DNA of 64,000 nucleotides from Trichobilharzia regenti (GCA_944472135.2 OX235264.1:121177809-121241808); one strand, 5' to 3'; shown: positions 42,329 through 54,602, counted from the stretch's first letter. Translations and numbers: made by a program. The notes: generated by a model not told the origin, from the sequence alone.

Positions 42329-43174
42329 GTAAGTTGTCTGTTTCTTGATAGGTGTGTTGTGGAGATGATGATGTGGTCCACTGACTTGAACTAGTCGAAT
42401 TTCAGCCCATAGTCCCTCATCTCTATTTCCACCTGTCTAATTGTGAGTGGTAATTTGAGGCCTTTCTTCACCGAGTCACCGGATTGGTGTTAGCTCATAC
42501 AACAGCCTATCTGAGTGAAAGTTTGTTCAAATCAGCAGCCAGCATGTATACTGTGAGAGCATGTCAGTTGAAATCTCTTAGCACGGTAGGTTGCCTTATT
42601 TTCTGTCAGCCAGTGAACAACTGTATGTGCACGTACAAGATATTGAATGTCCACGTGTTGTATCATCGTCGTTATGAACTCGGTAGTTTGATGTTATTGG
42701 GTTTACTTTGCTTCGATAATGACCATGATAATGTTCATATATCCGAGTGAATATTTTTCTTATTGTTTGAAAGTGTACAGAAAGGTTCAGTTGAGTCTGG
42801 TTGGTTTCTCTGAGAAGAGTTAGACACATGAGATGATTACAACCAAATATGCGAATGTCTTTGGCGTTTTGTATGCATAATTATTTAGTTAGAGCATTAT
42901 GCACACTATCGCCTGGACAACATCGTTTTTAACTAAAGACAGCACGATTGTGAATGTAGATTGTGTTGGGGAAGCAGGAGAGAGTTTCCAATACTGTGTC
43001 AACCTACTGCTGCTCAACACATATATCGTAGTAGGTAGTCGAGGAAAGACTAAGGTGTGGTTGTGGGGAGCAATAAAGAATAACTGGTAAGATGGAAGAT
43101 TTAACAAATTGTAAAAGTTGAGGTTCAGTAGTTCCTCCTCATTTCTATTTTTACTCTCATTTTTACATTCACAC
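42329..43174. other. Intron between KHC exons, unit B
   Basis: Counterpart of 16732-17577, including the short CR1 piece at 42889-43107. The acceptor at its 3' end is mutated (see the exon at 43175). Confidence 0.6.
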
Positions 43175-43409
43175 TGAAGCTCATACTTTCAAATTCCAAT
43201 GTGAGAAATCACAAGAAGAGGTGAAACAGTTAGGTGAAGAATTGGCGACAAAGACTAAACGACTAGACACATTCGAGAGGACAGCTGAGAAACGTGAACA
43301 GGCTAAACAAGATCTACGTGGTCTGGAAGAGACAGTCATCAAAGAATTACAAACACTACACAATTTACGACGATTATTCATCGAAGATCTGAATAGTCGA
43401 GTTAAAAAG
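43175..43409 (+). pseudogene. KIF5: Kinesin-1 heavy chain exon with lost splice acceptor, unit B
   Basis: Counterpart of 17578-17812 ([34 protein letters not shown]) with an open frame and one residue change (ELATK for ELETK). The acceptor dinucleotide is AC at 43173-43174 where unit A has AG, so normal splicing into this exon should fail. Donor AAG|GTTTGT is at 43410. Confidence 0.9.
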
Positions 43410-43819
43410 GTTTGTGATGTGTGAGAAATGACAATGTCTGTCGGTATGTCTTTCTTGAGTGATATTGTGAATGTGTTTTGATACGTTGTAAATGTGGCAT
43501 GTTTTCTCCCTCTTCTGAATCACACCAGAGTGGCTGTGTATGGATGGACTCAGTTGGGATGGATATTTTGTAGGATTGAAGAGGACGAGGATGTGAACAA
43601 TAGATTTTCAGCTATCGTTGAAGTATAATTAGCTGATGCAACTCAACTGGTAGACCCTAATTTGTTCATGAGGAAGGCAGCTTCTTTTGTGAAGCAGCTC
43701 GTCAACTGTGGTAGGTTAATGATACCTCTCTGGCTGTCAGAATGTTTAGTAGGTTATTCCTTAGAATCTAGACGTTGAGAGCACAATTATAGGTGTGCTG
43801 TTTCAGCCACTGTTGATTT

Positions 43820-44333
43820 CCAAATGGTTGGAGGCGGTAAGCGAGAGAAGCACTTGACGTAGGTTTGGTGCTTGTCGCCATTCATCAGCAAGGCGTATCC
43901 GCAGTCTTGAAGGAACTCATATTCCCTGTGAGATTGTAACCTGACGCCGCAGTGGCTATTCCTGCTACCGACTGACCTCCTTTAGGACTGTGATGGATGG
44001 ATGGTTTGGTTGGAGAGTCGATAGCAACTAATTGCATATTAGACAAGTTTACTGCAAATATCACACAGTGATTGCAGTGTTATTAACTGGATGACGTTTT
44101 GAGCACAAGTCACTATAGCCATATCAGTTAAGTCACACACCGTGACTATCAGTGGCAATAATATGTGCTCGAAACATCATTCAATTATTGATCAATACTG
44201 CATCATCACGGTGTGATATTTGAAATAGACCTATTTATTGTTGAATTACATTCTACCACGGTGTTCAAGTTCTGCACTTACATACACCAGTAACTAGTGT
44301 CACGCGTCCAGTCCTTGGTTTGTTGCAGACTTC
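43820..44333. mobile_element. SINE-like piece and fold-back element, unit B
   Basis: Counterpart of 18230-18736. The fold-back arms and tail are conserved. The match to unit A ends at GCAGACTTC (44333), where the RTE starts. Confidence 0.65.
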
Positions 44334-45041
44334 TGTCTGTCTGTCTGGATTCAACATAGAACTTGGCACCGAAGTGCAGCAGTTCGAGTTTCCACGTTCC
44401 AAATAGCACACAGAGGTAGACAAGAAGATGAGTGAAGAGAATCAATAGAGTTTGACAAGTATAAGAGTGAAACAGAATGGGTAATGGTAGAAAGAAATAT
44501 GAAAGATTACAGAGACTGAATACATCTGCGCTGGCCATTGACAACGATTTTGAGCCATGTCACCTATTGTCTCCAGCCATTGATTCCTAGAGTCCCGAGG
44601 GCCCCAACCCGGAAGTCTGCATCTCCCTACCTGACTCAGTTTAACTGTCAAGGATTTCATGGATTGATGAGGCCATGTTTTTGTTTGGCCACCACTTCTT
44701 TTCCAACCTGCACCTATATCAGCTAGTAATGCCCGTCGGGGGAGGCGATGGTTAGGCATGCGCACCACGTGACCTAGCAAACTCAATCTATGTAACTTTA
44801 TAACCTCGTCGATTGATTTTCCCTCTATACCCAACACTACGCCTAACGTCAACATTACTTATCTTGTGAAACCACCTAACGTGAGACAGAGATCGCAGAC
44901 ATCTATGATCGAAAGCAGTCAACCTTTTCATGTCTTCAACGCGTATTGGCCATGTTTCAGAGCCATAGAGAAGGACGGAGCGAACTGATGAGCAGTACAC
45001 ACGTCCCTTGGTTGATAACCGGGTGTCACGCCTACGCCAGA

Positions 45042-45281
45042 GATGCTAGGACTACCAAATACAAAAACTCCACAATACCATATCTGGCACAGCTGTTTTT
45101 TTCTTTTTTTCTTAATTTTTAATATTTATTTATTTTATTTATTTATAACTTACTTATTTTATTTTTATTTATTTTTGATTTTTAAAAATCTTATATAATT
45201 TATGAGGTAATTAGATGCAATATACTGTAATGCACGCTGAAAATTCCATACCTGTACCACAAATACTGTTTGGAATAAAGC

Positions 45282-45316
<35 letters not shown>

Positions 45317-45331
45317 TATTATTATTATTAT
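45042..45331 (+). mobile_element. CR1-like 3' fragment nested in the RTE
   Basis: The plus strand starts with ARTTKYKNSTIPYLAQLF, matching the C-terminus of the CR1 pol at 24302 (ARTSKYKNSSIPYLARVL). A T/A-rich UTR, TTGGAATAAAGCTG and a (TTA)n run (45283-45330) follow. It splits the RTE between ARAAFADL and the WRRRD region. It is a 5'-truncated insertion younger than the RTE. Confidence 0.88.
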
Positions 45332-46412
45332 GGTGTAAGTCAGCGAAAGCAGCTCGAGCTTTTCGGATCCGTGCTGAGATTTCATCGCCAGTCAGTCCGT
45401 TGGTGCCAATACAACTTCCCAAATAGATGAAGTGGTCAACATGTTCTATCACTTCACTCCCTATCACTAAGCTAGGAGTTGACGTAGTCCAGTCCAGTCC
45501 AGTCTTACATTTTGTAGGGGCGAATCTCATGCCAAACATACGAAGATTGCTGCTCAAGGTGTTCAGAAGACTCTTCTGCATTTTTTCAGCATCCTCCCCT
45601 AACAGAACTATGTCATCTGCATATTCTAGGTCCATAAGACTATTCCCTGGTAACAAGTCGATTCCTAAGTCATTATGTTCAGTTAAGGATACTTCCATCA
45701 GCATATCTATGATGAAGTTAAACAGAAATGGGGAGAGTGGACATCCCTGTCGGACACCACTGGTTGTTACTAATTCAGATGACAATTCCCCATAAGCCCT
45801 TACACGACTACGTGAGTTTGAATAGAGTGCCTTGATTAGTGCAATGTACTTTCTTGGCACTCCCTTCACAGTCAGACATTGCCATAGTACCTTTCGATCC
45901 ACGGAGTCGAAGGTCGCCTTCAAGTCAAGAAATATGACAATTGTTGGACACCGAAAAGTGTGTCTATGTTCTAGAATCTGTCGAAGAGTGAAGATATGAT
46001 CTATGCACCCTCTACCTGGTCTAAAGCCTGCTTGATTTTCCCTCGTCTGTTCCTCCCGAGTTCTGCTTAGTCTATGCATGATTACTGAGCCTAGGATTTT
46101 AGAGACTATGTTCGTTAGGCTGATCCCCCTATGATTATCACACGAGGACTTGTTAACCTTCTTGAGTATCGGTATAATGAGTGACTTACCCCAGTATGAT
46201 GGCACTGTCTCTGATTCCCAGACTTTGCCTGGTACCTCAGTTAATCTACAAACTAGTATGTCACCCTCATATTTAAACACCTTCGGAATAATTCCGTCGG
46301 GTCCTGCCGCTTTGCCTCGTTTCAAATTACCGATAGCTTTTGTGACCTCACTTACAGACGGCGGACCAGCGTCTATATCCCATTCGGGTGTGTGCTGGAT
46401 GTCGGGGAGGTT
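45332..46412 (-). pseudogene. RTE-like reverse transcriptase, interrupted
   Basis: Continuous minus-strand frame of about 360 codons. Motifs in order: GKAAGPDGIIPKVFKYE, DNHRGISLTNIVSKILGSV, AGFRPGRGCIDHIFTLRQIL, VIFLDLKATFDSVDRKVLW, SGVRQGCPLSPFLFNFIID and LEYADDIVLLGED (catalytic YADD), then DHFIYLGSCI. This is an SR2-like RTE-clade RT. The frame begins with about ten codons (VLAHTTAYL) that belong to the flanking inverted unit, not to the element. It ends in the nested CR1 insertion. The RT core itself has no stop. Confidence 0.9.
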
Positions 46413-46597
46413 CAGATAGGCTGTTGTATGAGCTAACACCAATCCGGTGACTCGGTGAAGAAAGGCCTCAAATTACCACTCACAACTAGACAGGTGGAAA
46501 TAGAGATGAGGGACTATGGGCTGAAATTCGACTAGTTCAAGTCAGTGGACCACATCATCATCTCCACAACACACCTATCAAGAAACAGACAACTTAC

Positions 46598-46890
46598 TCT
46601 TTATATTCTTCCAACTTCTTCTGTTTTTCGTTGAATTCATCACGTAGAGATTTCACCTGAGCAGCATAATACTCTGATTATCGTCTAAACTCTTCATCTA
46701 GCTTTGCTTGTAACGCTGACTGATCAGCTATTATTTGTTCACTTTCCTGATCAGATCCGGTGATCAATTGTTCATTAGCGCGTAGTTTCGCCAACTCCGC
46801 ATTGAAGCTATCCACTTTCTCCTGCAATTGACGCTTACGTGATTCTGACTCGTCAATTTTATCGCTTAGGGTGCCAACTTTCACCTCAAA
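46598..46890 (-). pseudogene. KIF5: Kinesin-1 heavy chain exon with in-frame stop, inverted copy
   Basis: Minus-strand copy of the exon at 16439-16731 with intact acceptor and donor (donor at 46592-46597) and the same TAA at 46678-46680. It encodes QEKVDSFN, GSDQESEQ and RDEFNEKQ, as in unit A. It is antisense to the neighbouring unit B exons and lies next to the RTE junction. Confidence 0.9.
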
Positions 46891-47126
46891 CTTAACAAGA
46901 AAGAAAAAGAAATCACAAAGGCATATTAAAAATGAAGGAATGCTTGGAAGTAACATTAGAAATAACACCTACCTAAATATAAACATTACTTGAGTCGAGT
47001 GTGAATAACTATAAATCTTTACCACTCAACAACCAACCAACCAGCCAACTAATCAGTTGCATCTACACACCGTTTATTGCTAACCAGAGTTGCACATCTA
47101 CTGCAGTGTCAGAGCTTATCCATACT

Positions 47127-47147
47127 CACACACACACACACACACAC
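47127..47147 (+). repeat. CA microsatellite
   Basis: About 10 CA units; mirror of the GT run at 16181-16198 with a different repeat number. Confidence 0.9.
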
Positions 47148-48532
47148 CTAAATGATCAAATCTTGCCAGCTGTTGAGAAATTACAACCCGTCAAACAATG
47201 GTTAGCAGTTAAATAACTAAACCCCCAATGAGTAATAGGTCAGCTGTATAAACAAACTTCTGCATAGTCACCTTCAATTCAACTCCTCAACACACCGTAT
47301 TTTGATAAATTCTCAACAGAACAGACACACGAACTGTTAATCCTCCTTTTATCAATCTTAGTTACTTACTTCACTTCGTCCATCTCCCACGGGAGAATGA
47401 GCGGTCTTCATGAACATTACGAATCATCGCTGCCCAGGGTGTCGTTCTGATGCCAGGTGTTGCGGTAGGCTCTTCCGATTGTTTTTTCTTAGACGGAGTC
47501 CGTAGACGGTTTTTATTATTATTAATTTTTATTCCCTGGCGCTCCGTATGGAATAGATGGCTCCAACCTTGAGAGCTCAGCAGTTTCAGTAGCAGTGGGG
47601 TGAGTTTGCAAACGTCATACTGGGCCTTCGCCCCACCGTGTACAGACCTTATTTATAGGGTCAGCGGGGTGTATGAATACGTTGGCCAGGGATCCCGTGG
47701 TTGGCGAGCGTTCTACCACCGACACGCTGATGAGGTCTAGCTGTTAAAACAAGTGTATCTTACGAGGATTTGATTTGATTGTTTGGTTACGTGATTTCAT
47801 CATGAGATGACATTGCTTAAAGAAGTACTGGACAGCTGTTTCTTTCTGTAGTTTGCAACTCTCCACCAGAACGCACCTACCACAGTGGTTGGAACGTAGG
47901 ACTCACCGGTTAGAAGACGGCGAGCTAGCTGGTAGACAGTTAAGATCGCCACTGGGTCCGGATCCGATGGTCTGTCCGTGAAGAATTCCAACTTCTGCCC
48001 ATTCAGTATATCATGCGACCACCAGTCTTCATACTCGACCTGCTGTACTCCACGCTGGTCATGACTTCCCACTAGAATCCAGGTAACTATTACTGCCTAT
48101 CTGAATAAGGCTGGTTGCTGGTCAGCATCAGATTGACACCCGAGTGTTGGTTTGCAGGGATTTCATTGGATTCAGGATGATGGCATCAGGTAGCTAGAAA
48201 GTATTGGAAAACTTGTGAAGATTCCTAATCTCGGCCTACTGTGCATTCCCTTAATAAGTAAGGCGGTCGATGAACTAGTGCAGTTAGCCACTTCACCCTG
48301 CATATATAATACACTTGCAAACCGAGTTAGACTAGTTGTTAGAGTGAAAATCACATATTTTAAGGAACTATTTCATTTCTCTGAGCTAAATGTGTTTCAT
48401 TTGCAAAGCTCCGATTGTCTCCTTCATCTAGACATCCGTTGTCATCTTCACAACACTTCAAATTCTCGATTTAGTGAGAGTATTAGTAGGTTTCTTCATG
48501 AGTGGTAGAACTGATGATGCAATTACCTAATA

Positions 48533-49611
48533 GTAATGATGGTTTGCTTTATTCCAAAGTAGTGCTTGTCATACAGTGTGAAGATGTCAGCATTTTGTAC
48601 AATAATTGCGTCTAATTTACTTAACGGCGGATGTACAGGGTAAACTCGGCCAGGATTATTGATAAAACCAACAACTTTCGGCAATGTCAGATGAAAATTA
48701 TGATAAGAACAAGGATAGTATTAGTATTGCTGACACAAAATTATAAGATAATGGGAATAGTGAGTGTCATCATGAAATTACAAATATGCGAGAATGACTG
48801 TTCCATTTTTAAAACATGCCAGTAGCACAATAATTCGTAAGTTTCACGTGTTTAAGACTATCTTTATGAAGTAGAACGCAGTTGGGTGGGTGAAACAAAT
48901 AGGCTATCTATTGTTGCGTTATTGAGCACTTGGTTGTGCGATCGAAGTATATAATCTCTTATAATATAATGACCTCTAGACAGACCTACCAGATAAGATG
49001 AAAGGCGGTGAGAGTTGTGAATAGAGCGAGGGGGGAAATGGAGTGTTGAGAGACAGAAAATATGTTTGGACTTCGACGGCTTATCAGGTGATTTCCAGTT
49101 TCTGTCGACTATGACAGTAGTGAGCTGAGTCAGTGGCACACAACTTACCCTGCTAACAACGTTTAATACCCTGCGTAATAGGACATACTCGTTTTTGAGT
49201 AGGTAGGTAGTCCAGTAAAGACTAAGGTATGGGTTGTGAGGAGCAATGAAGAGTAATTGGTAAGATGGAGAAGCTAATAAACTGTGAAAGTTGACGTTGA
49301 GTAATTCCAGATTGCTGTAACTTCTCAATGTAGAAGGTGGTTAGACTGAGTTTCTTAGAAGTCGACCAGATATGGGGCGATGTAGAAAGGCGAGGATATA
49401 GAACTGTAGGAGGGTATTTTATGCTTGTGGTACTATCTATATCACTGACCTATAAGCCGGAAACATGGTGTGTAGTAATGAGTTTGTTGAGATGAGTTTA
49501 ATTGCTGAAGGTGGAATTGACTGTCTGATATTTGGAGTGGTTTATTTGACGTTAGAGCATTAAGCTTAGACTAGACGGCTAGCTGATGTTAGATAGAAAG
49601 CTGTTCAGTTT
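48533..49611 (-). mobile_element. 5'-truncated CR1-like retroelement, unit B
   Basis: Counterpart of 20960-22040; the 154-codon frame 49328-48864 is conserved with few changes. A two-base loss near 49350 marks divergence from unit A. Confidence 0.8.
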
Positions 49612-49688
49612 GGAACAGTTAGTTACGGAAGCAGTTGGCAACAGGACAGTGAGGCCAGATCGAAATCCTGTAGACAACAAATTATTTT

Positions 49689-49902
49689 TTTATTTATTTT
49701 ATTTTTGATTTACAGCTTGATTCCACACTGTATTTTCGGTACAAGTATGGAATTTTCAGCATGGATATCGGTAGCCCAAATTTTGCAGGCCGACCATAGG
49801 TATCAGGTGTGCGTCGGTGCGGGCTCGAACCCCGGACCATGTGCATGTCCTAACCACTGTGCCACCGACGCACAGCCTATAAACTATCGGGAACGAAGGA
49901 GT
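49689..49902 (-). mobile_element. tRNA-derived SINE, unit B
   Basis: Counterpart of 22116-22330 with the same A- and B-box-like sequences and complementary GTGCGTCGG/CCGACGCAC ends. Confidence 0.6.
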
Positions 49903-50306
49903 ATTCGACAACCATTCCATCCTAGGTTAGAATCCTTCGGTTATACATGCCGACAATTCTGTTCGGAGATCGAAATCATTGTCTTAAAGTTACGAATCTA
50001 ATTGGTTGGACATTAACCTAGTATGGAATCCAGTTTTCCATGAGTTCTTAATTCTACGAGCTTAGGAAAGAGAGCTACGGTCAGCCTAAATCATCGATGA
50101 GTATATGTTCTCACGGTCCTTCATTCCGTCGGTTGACGCTGCCAGAAAGTCCAACCCCTTGAGTCAATCACAAGTGTGCAACCAACCGGTGTTGCTGAAC
50201 AGATATTTGATTGAATCACCAGACTCACGAATACATATCAGATTTACCAGATAATAACAGAATAAGCCACATGATGAACACAATTACTTATCAATCAAGT
50301 GTTCGT

Positions 50307-50621
50307 TTGCAGGAATTTGATTGGCTACAAGATCGGTCACCAAGTGATATCAGTTTGAGAACCTCTGGAAACCAGTAGTGAATTACTGGATGTCTATTTC
50401 AGCCTAGACTCAACAAGTTGTAACACTGGTTGGTGGTTACACTAAATGTGTATGACGAATTGGTAGAAGTTGGAGCTCATGGACCAGTGGGTCAGGTTCA
50501 AATGGTTGAATGGTCTGGGAGCTTGGCTTGTTGTACACGGTTGATCCTGAGTGAGAACCATGATTATCGCGTGCTGATGAAGAATCCCAGACAAGTGCGA
50601 AACAACTACCTCGTATTTCTA
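50307..50621. mobile_element. Degenerate SINE pair, unit B
   Basis: Counterpart of 22736-23050. Confidence 0.45.
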
Positions 50622-51564
50622 TGTGGTTTTCGAATAGTCCTCCTACTGTTTTCAGCCTATGATCAATCCTGTAAATATCACATCAACTCAATAATCAGTA
50701 CAAATACCAGTAATTGTTCAGCAAAGAGTGTCTTTTCGTTGGCGAATTCATTTTCATAGCTGTTCAATCGTAAATATACATAAATGGTTGTTTTGTATGT
50801 GTGTGCGTGTACATTAAATTTGTCAAACGAAAATACAATTAGTAAGTTCAGATGAATTGGATGTTGATATAAGAGGGTAGTGACAAAAGTGATGAGTTGT
50901 CATAAACGATTGTTAAAGAAGAGTTACGTAATAACAACATGAATAGTTTGATGAAAGAGTTGCGCTCAGAGTGTACATGGAAACAAAACAACATTCGGAA
51001 TGATGCAAGAGTTTTAAGTAGTTAGAAAAATAAGCCTACAAGCAAAAGTTAAGTCGAAGCAGCGGAGTTGTTACTATGAAAGTAGAAATGGTTGAATAAT
51101 TTTCTTTTGTATGCATACTTCTGGTTCTTCCAACTGAATGGTTAGGGCTACTGCAATGCAAAGAAGATGGAAACGCATTGCCTTTGGTAGGTTGTTCTTC
51201 ACTTTGTAGGTTACTTGGAAGCAGGAGGCGTTTGTTGACATGGAATAACGAATGGTGACGAGATGTCCGATTATTGAGTGTAACGTATTTTGAAAAAGGC
51301 AATCCACAACGAAAAAGTCAACAGGCATTCCAAGTGAATACAAAAGTAAGACAAGGCTTCTTACCTGCTTTTGATCACCGATGATATTCTTAATTGTAGT
51401 GGAATTGATTATGCGTCAGACTGGGAGAAGTGAGGAGTCGGGAATACGCTGGACCATCGATAAGAAGACTCTAGAAGATTTAGATTTCACGCGCCTGAGT
51501 TACAGGTGTATACGGTCACACGAACTCGAAGACTAACAGGCGAAAACTAACGAAATGGCTGATT
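50622..51564. other. Unassigned stretch with empty CR1 site, unit B
   Basis: Counterpart of 23051-23895 joined directly to the counterpart of 27206. The uninterrupted junction AAGAAGACTCTAGAAGAT at about 51463-51480 shows the pre-insertion state of the CR1 in unit A. Confidence 0.8.
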
Positions 51565-52425
51565 TGGCTGGCAGCGAATGGAGGATTGCAGGTGAACACG
51601 AAGAAGATGGAAATGATGAGGATACCACACTGACCAACAACACACAACAACTCGCACAAATCACCATCAACGGGAGAAACTTGAAAGAGGTTACTTCCTT
51701 GACTTATCTAGGCCGCCACAATAGGAAAAGCGAAATACGCCTTCATCAATGTGAAACCGGTTTGGAAATCTTCTGCATTCTGCCTCAGTATAAACTAAAA
51801 CATACGGGTTTTCAACACAAATGTTATGCGAGTCAGTCAGTGATTTCTTCTATATGGGTGGGAAATGTGTATTGCGCGTCACGAAGATCATCTCCAACAA
51901 CCAGCTGCAAACTTTTATCAGCAACTCCTACCTTCGCCGGTTCCATATTAAAGATCGAATTGCCAGTCGGCAGTTACACCAGAAAGAATTAGCAACATGA
52001 AAGTGTAGGAAGAACCAACTGCTCAACCAATATGTAGGAGAAAATGGAGATGGATGTATCGGGGCTCACTCTGAGTAGACCATCGTATTACATCCCGTCC
52101 AATGCAGGCCATCGCTCTTGTGGAATCCCAATGGGAAAGGTCGAGTTGGTTGAAGGGTGACATGGGATAAGTCCGTCAGAGGAAGGGGTGAGTGAATATG
52201 GATAATCGTTGGTTCAAAATGGATATAATTAAATGCCTACTCAGACGCACTCCTTTATCGCGCCAAGCCAGAAATAATGCTGGTAGTGAGGAAAGGTTGG
52301 GCATGAGGCCAGCAACCCCATCCTTTAAAAAAATAAACACTGTCACAGAAACTTCAAGCCACTAGCTTGAAGCCTTATGTTCCCTTGGGAACGTGAAGGA
52401 AAGGTTATTTATTATTATTATTATT
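51565..52425 (+). mobile_element. Decayed RTE-like 3' part with TTA tail, unit B
   Basis: Counterpart of 27300-28155; the frame 51555-51992 includes INGRNLKEVTSLTYLG. It keeps about a dozen bases (CACAACAACT region near 51640) missing in unit A. TTA tail at about 52408-52427. Confidence 0.7.
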
Positions 52426-52733
52426 ATTACTGAATAATTAAGAGTGAGAAAGATCGACTGTTTATAGAAGAATTGCATGACTAGGTTTGGCAACAAAATG
52501 ACAGAGTTCACCAGATGTTTTGTGGGTATAAATAAAGTTTGACTAGAAAGAGTATAAAAAGTGATTGGTTACGTAGAAACAGAAAAACACGTTTTTATAA
52601 AATAGACAAAAAGTGGGGTAGGATGAGTCATGTTTAGTAGAAAAAATTCATGCCTTCTGAACAGGACAGAAGATGACGCAGTGAAATTTCTGGGTTTTGT
52701 TATCACCAAGGCAGTGCAAGATTAACCGTAACT
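52426..52733. other. Unassigned stretch, unit B
   Basis: Counterpart of 28156-28469. Confidence 0.5.
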
Positions 52734-53290
52734 GTCTCTTTCTGCTTCTAGTCGTTTGATTGCGATCGCCTCAGCAAAAGGAAGCAGGTTAGGTTTCTTT
52801 TGTCTGCTGATTATTTTGAATGACTTCAAGTTGTCGACAATATGGCAAGTGTCTAGTAGATGGCGGTGTGCGACAGCACTGTTTAATGCTTGTGGACCCT
52901 TTAATCTCAGGTTCTTTGGTGTGTGTGTTCAGCGATTCAGACAATAACTTTTCTCTCTGTAAATTGGTGGACGCAGCTGGAAATAACATGAGGTGGGAGT
53001 CTGTCCACTTATGACTGTCTTAAACAACCTTAGTTTGGTAAACACATACAAGTTTGGCAGCTAAATATGTTGTTTTTAGGGTACTGTTGAGTTTGCATCT
53101 TATTCTTCTAGCAGTATCATCACCTTTGAAGGCAATCTGTTGAAAGAAGGGTTTTTTCTCTACTCTCTTGTCCTTTAGCTTATCAAGACTACGTTTTCCG
53201 TGTTTATCGATGAACTTCTGTGGTTGACCATTATCATGCAGGCATTTTTCAACAGTGGCTAATTCTTCTTCCACGTTTTCTTCTTAACAA
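52734..53290 (-). mobile_element. Penelope-like element fragment, unit B
   Basis: Counterpart of 28470-29020, better preserved: FIDKHGKRSLDKLKDKRVEK, IAFKGDDTARRIRCKLN and KTTYLAAKLVCVYQT. They are followed by GIY-YIG C-terminal pieces in other frames (LRLKGPQALN, SFKIISRQKKPNLLPFAEA). This region diverges more between units than the surrounding sequence. Confidence 0.78.
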
Positions 53291-53681
53291 AGTTTCCTTA
53301 CACGATCAAACAGTGTTCTCACCAATCAATCCCTTTTTGTAACACTCATAGGAGAGAATTTTAGACAGCGTCTTCTGAAACGAATACCTGGATAGTGGAT
53401 TAAACTGCGTCAAAACAAACTTTGGCATATGCATTTAGTTGAATTTTAGATTTTCTCGTTGATTGATCGGATCGAAGTGCTTGGTCTCAGGTTGACATGT
53501 CTGCCGGCTTCTTGTGCAGATGCTTCAACGAAATCTGGGCATGTAATTAGAAGTTGACTGCTAGATGGTGACTATCAGTGGAATCCAGGATGGCCCAAGT
53601 GGTCTAGTGGATAACGCTTTGGTGTTTGAAACTATGGACGCTGGGTTCGAGGCATCATTGCTCACTGAGGAATGCAGGTAC

Positions 53682-53730
53682 ATCCATCTAGTTAACGAGT
53701 CCTAAATAGGACGAAATGCGCATCCTGGAT
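53682..53730 (+). ncRNA. Sm-alpha-type hammerhead ribozyme, further decayed, unit B
   Basis: Stem II, GAAA and the ATGCGCAT octamer are kept. Stem I has one mismatch (ATCCAT against CTGGAT) and the core reads CTAGTTAACGA, so it is one step further from the consensus than the unit A copy. Confidence 0.7.
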
Positions 53731-54549
53731 TCCGATGCTAGTTACCATCCACCAATCAACCTCAAACTTTGGTATAGTTTAGGACTCTTCATCAGCATGC
53801 ACTCACTCGTGTTTGCACGCAGGACCTTAGAATTACACGGAGAGTTTGTTGTCCGTTCGCCCATTGAGACACGATCCAATGGCCAGCACATGAATTCCAA
53901 CTTCTGTCAAATTACAACATATAACAGCTTCCAGTCAGTGTAACCCAACTGTCACGACTTCGCACTAAAACTCCAGGTAATTTCGTGAATGTAGCCAATC
54001 GTTAGTGACTATCAAATTAATGAACAGATGTTGATCTGCTTCGATTTGATTGGTTATTCGATGTTTGATCACAAGCTGTCATCACTTAGGGAACCATTGA
54101 GAAACCCATATGGAGTTGCTGGACAGCTGTTGCATTCTAGATTCGGTCCATGATGCAGAGGAGACGTAAACAAGCAAGGAAAATCTGTCTAGTACTTCAG
54201 TGGAATTTTCCAGTAGTTCTTCAACTGACATCAGCTCTGTGATCAAGTGTACAAAAATCTCATTTGCCAATAAACAGATTATAATTATTGTTATTTTGAT
54301 TTCAATTTTGATGAAGTATTGATATCAGTTTCGCCCTAGTTTGGAACTCATCGGCAGCACGTACCCATCACCAGGTTTCTGACCCAGGATCTTCCATTTA
54401 CAAGGCAAGCTCTGGTGGTCACGCTTAAATGACGAATTGGTAGGAATTAGAATTCATGGGTTGGCCATTGAGTGCCGTCCCAGTAGCCGAATATTCTACG
54501 AGTTTGCCTTGAATCCAGAAGGTCCTGGGCTAGAAAACCGGCGTTGGGT

Positions 54550-54602
54550 GCGAAATGCAGATTAGTCCCCATACTAGGACGACGTAGCAGCTGTCCAGTA
54601 CT
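54550..54602 (+). ncRNA. Hammerhead remnant in SINE, unit B
   Basis: Copy of 30286-30338 with the same missing core bases. Confidence 0.4.

Larger units (their letters stand above)
44334..46412 (-). mobile_element. 5'-truncated RTE-like retrotransposon at rearrangement junction
   Basis: The minus strand carries reverse transcriptase (46412-45332), then after a nested insertion the C-terminal pol region (45041-44442: RVYCSSVRSVLLYGSETWPI-like, LLGHVVRMPNHRLPRRALL), a 3' UTR and a CTGT repeat tail at 44334-44346. The left flank corresponds to 18736 and the right flank to the inverse of 16916, so the two sides are not one former target site. No endonuclease is present. Confidence 0.9.
46413..48345. 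repeat. Inverted copy of 14984-16916
   Basis: Base x in 14984-16916 pairs with 63329 minus x. It includes the KHC exon at 46598-46890 and the repeat block. It matches unit A rather than the neighbouring unit B at every KHC residue where the two differ. The CA microsatellite at 47127-47147 mirrors 16181-16198. Confidence 0.92.

Noticed and set aside
45165..45331. C-terminal 50 residues of the long RT frame, including the asparagine and isoleucine runs
   Set aside because: These codons come from the nested CR1 TTA tail and UTR read in antisense, not from the RTE protein.
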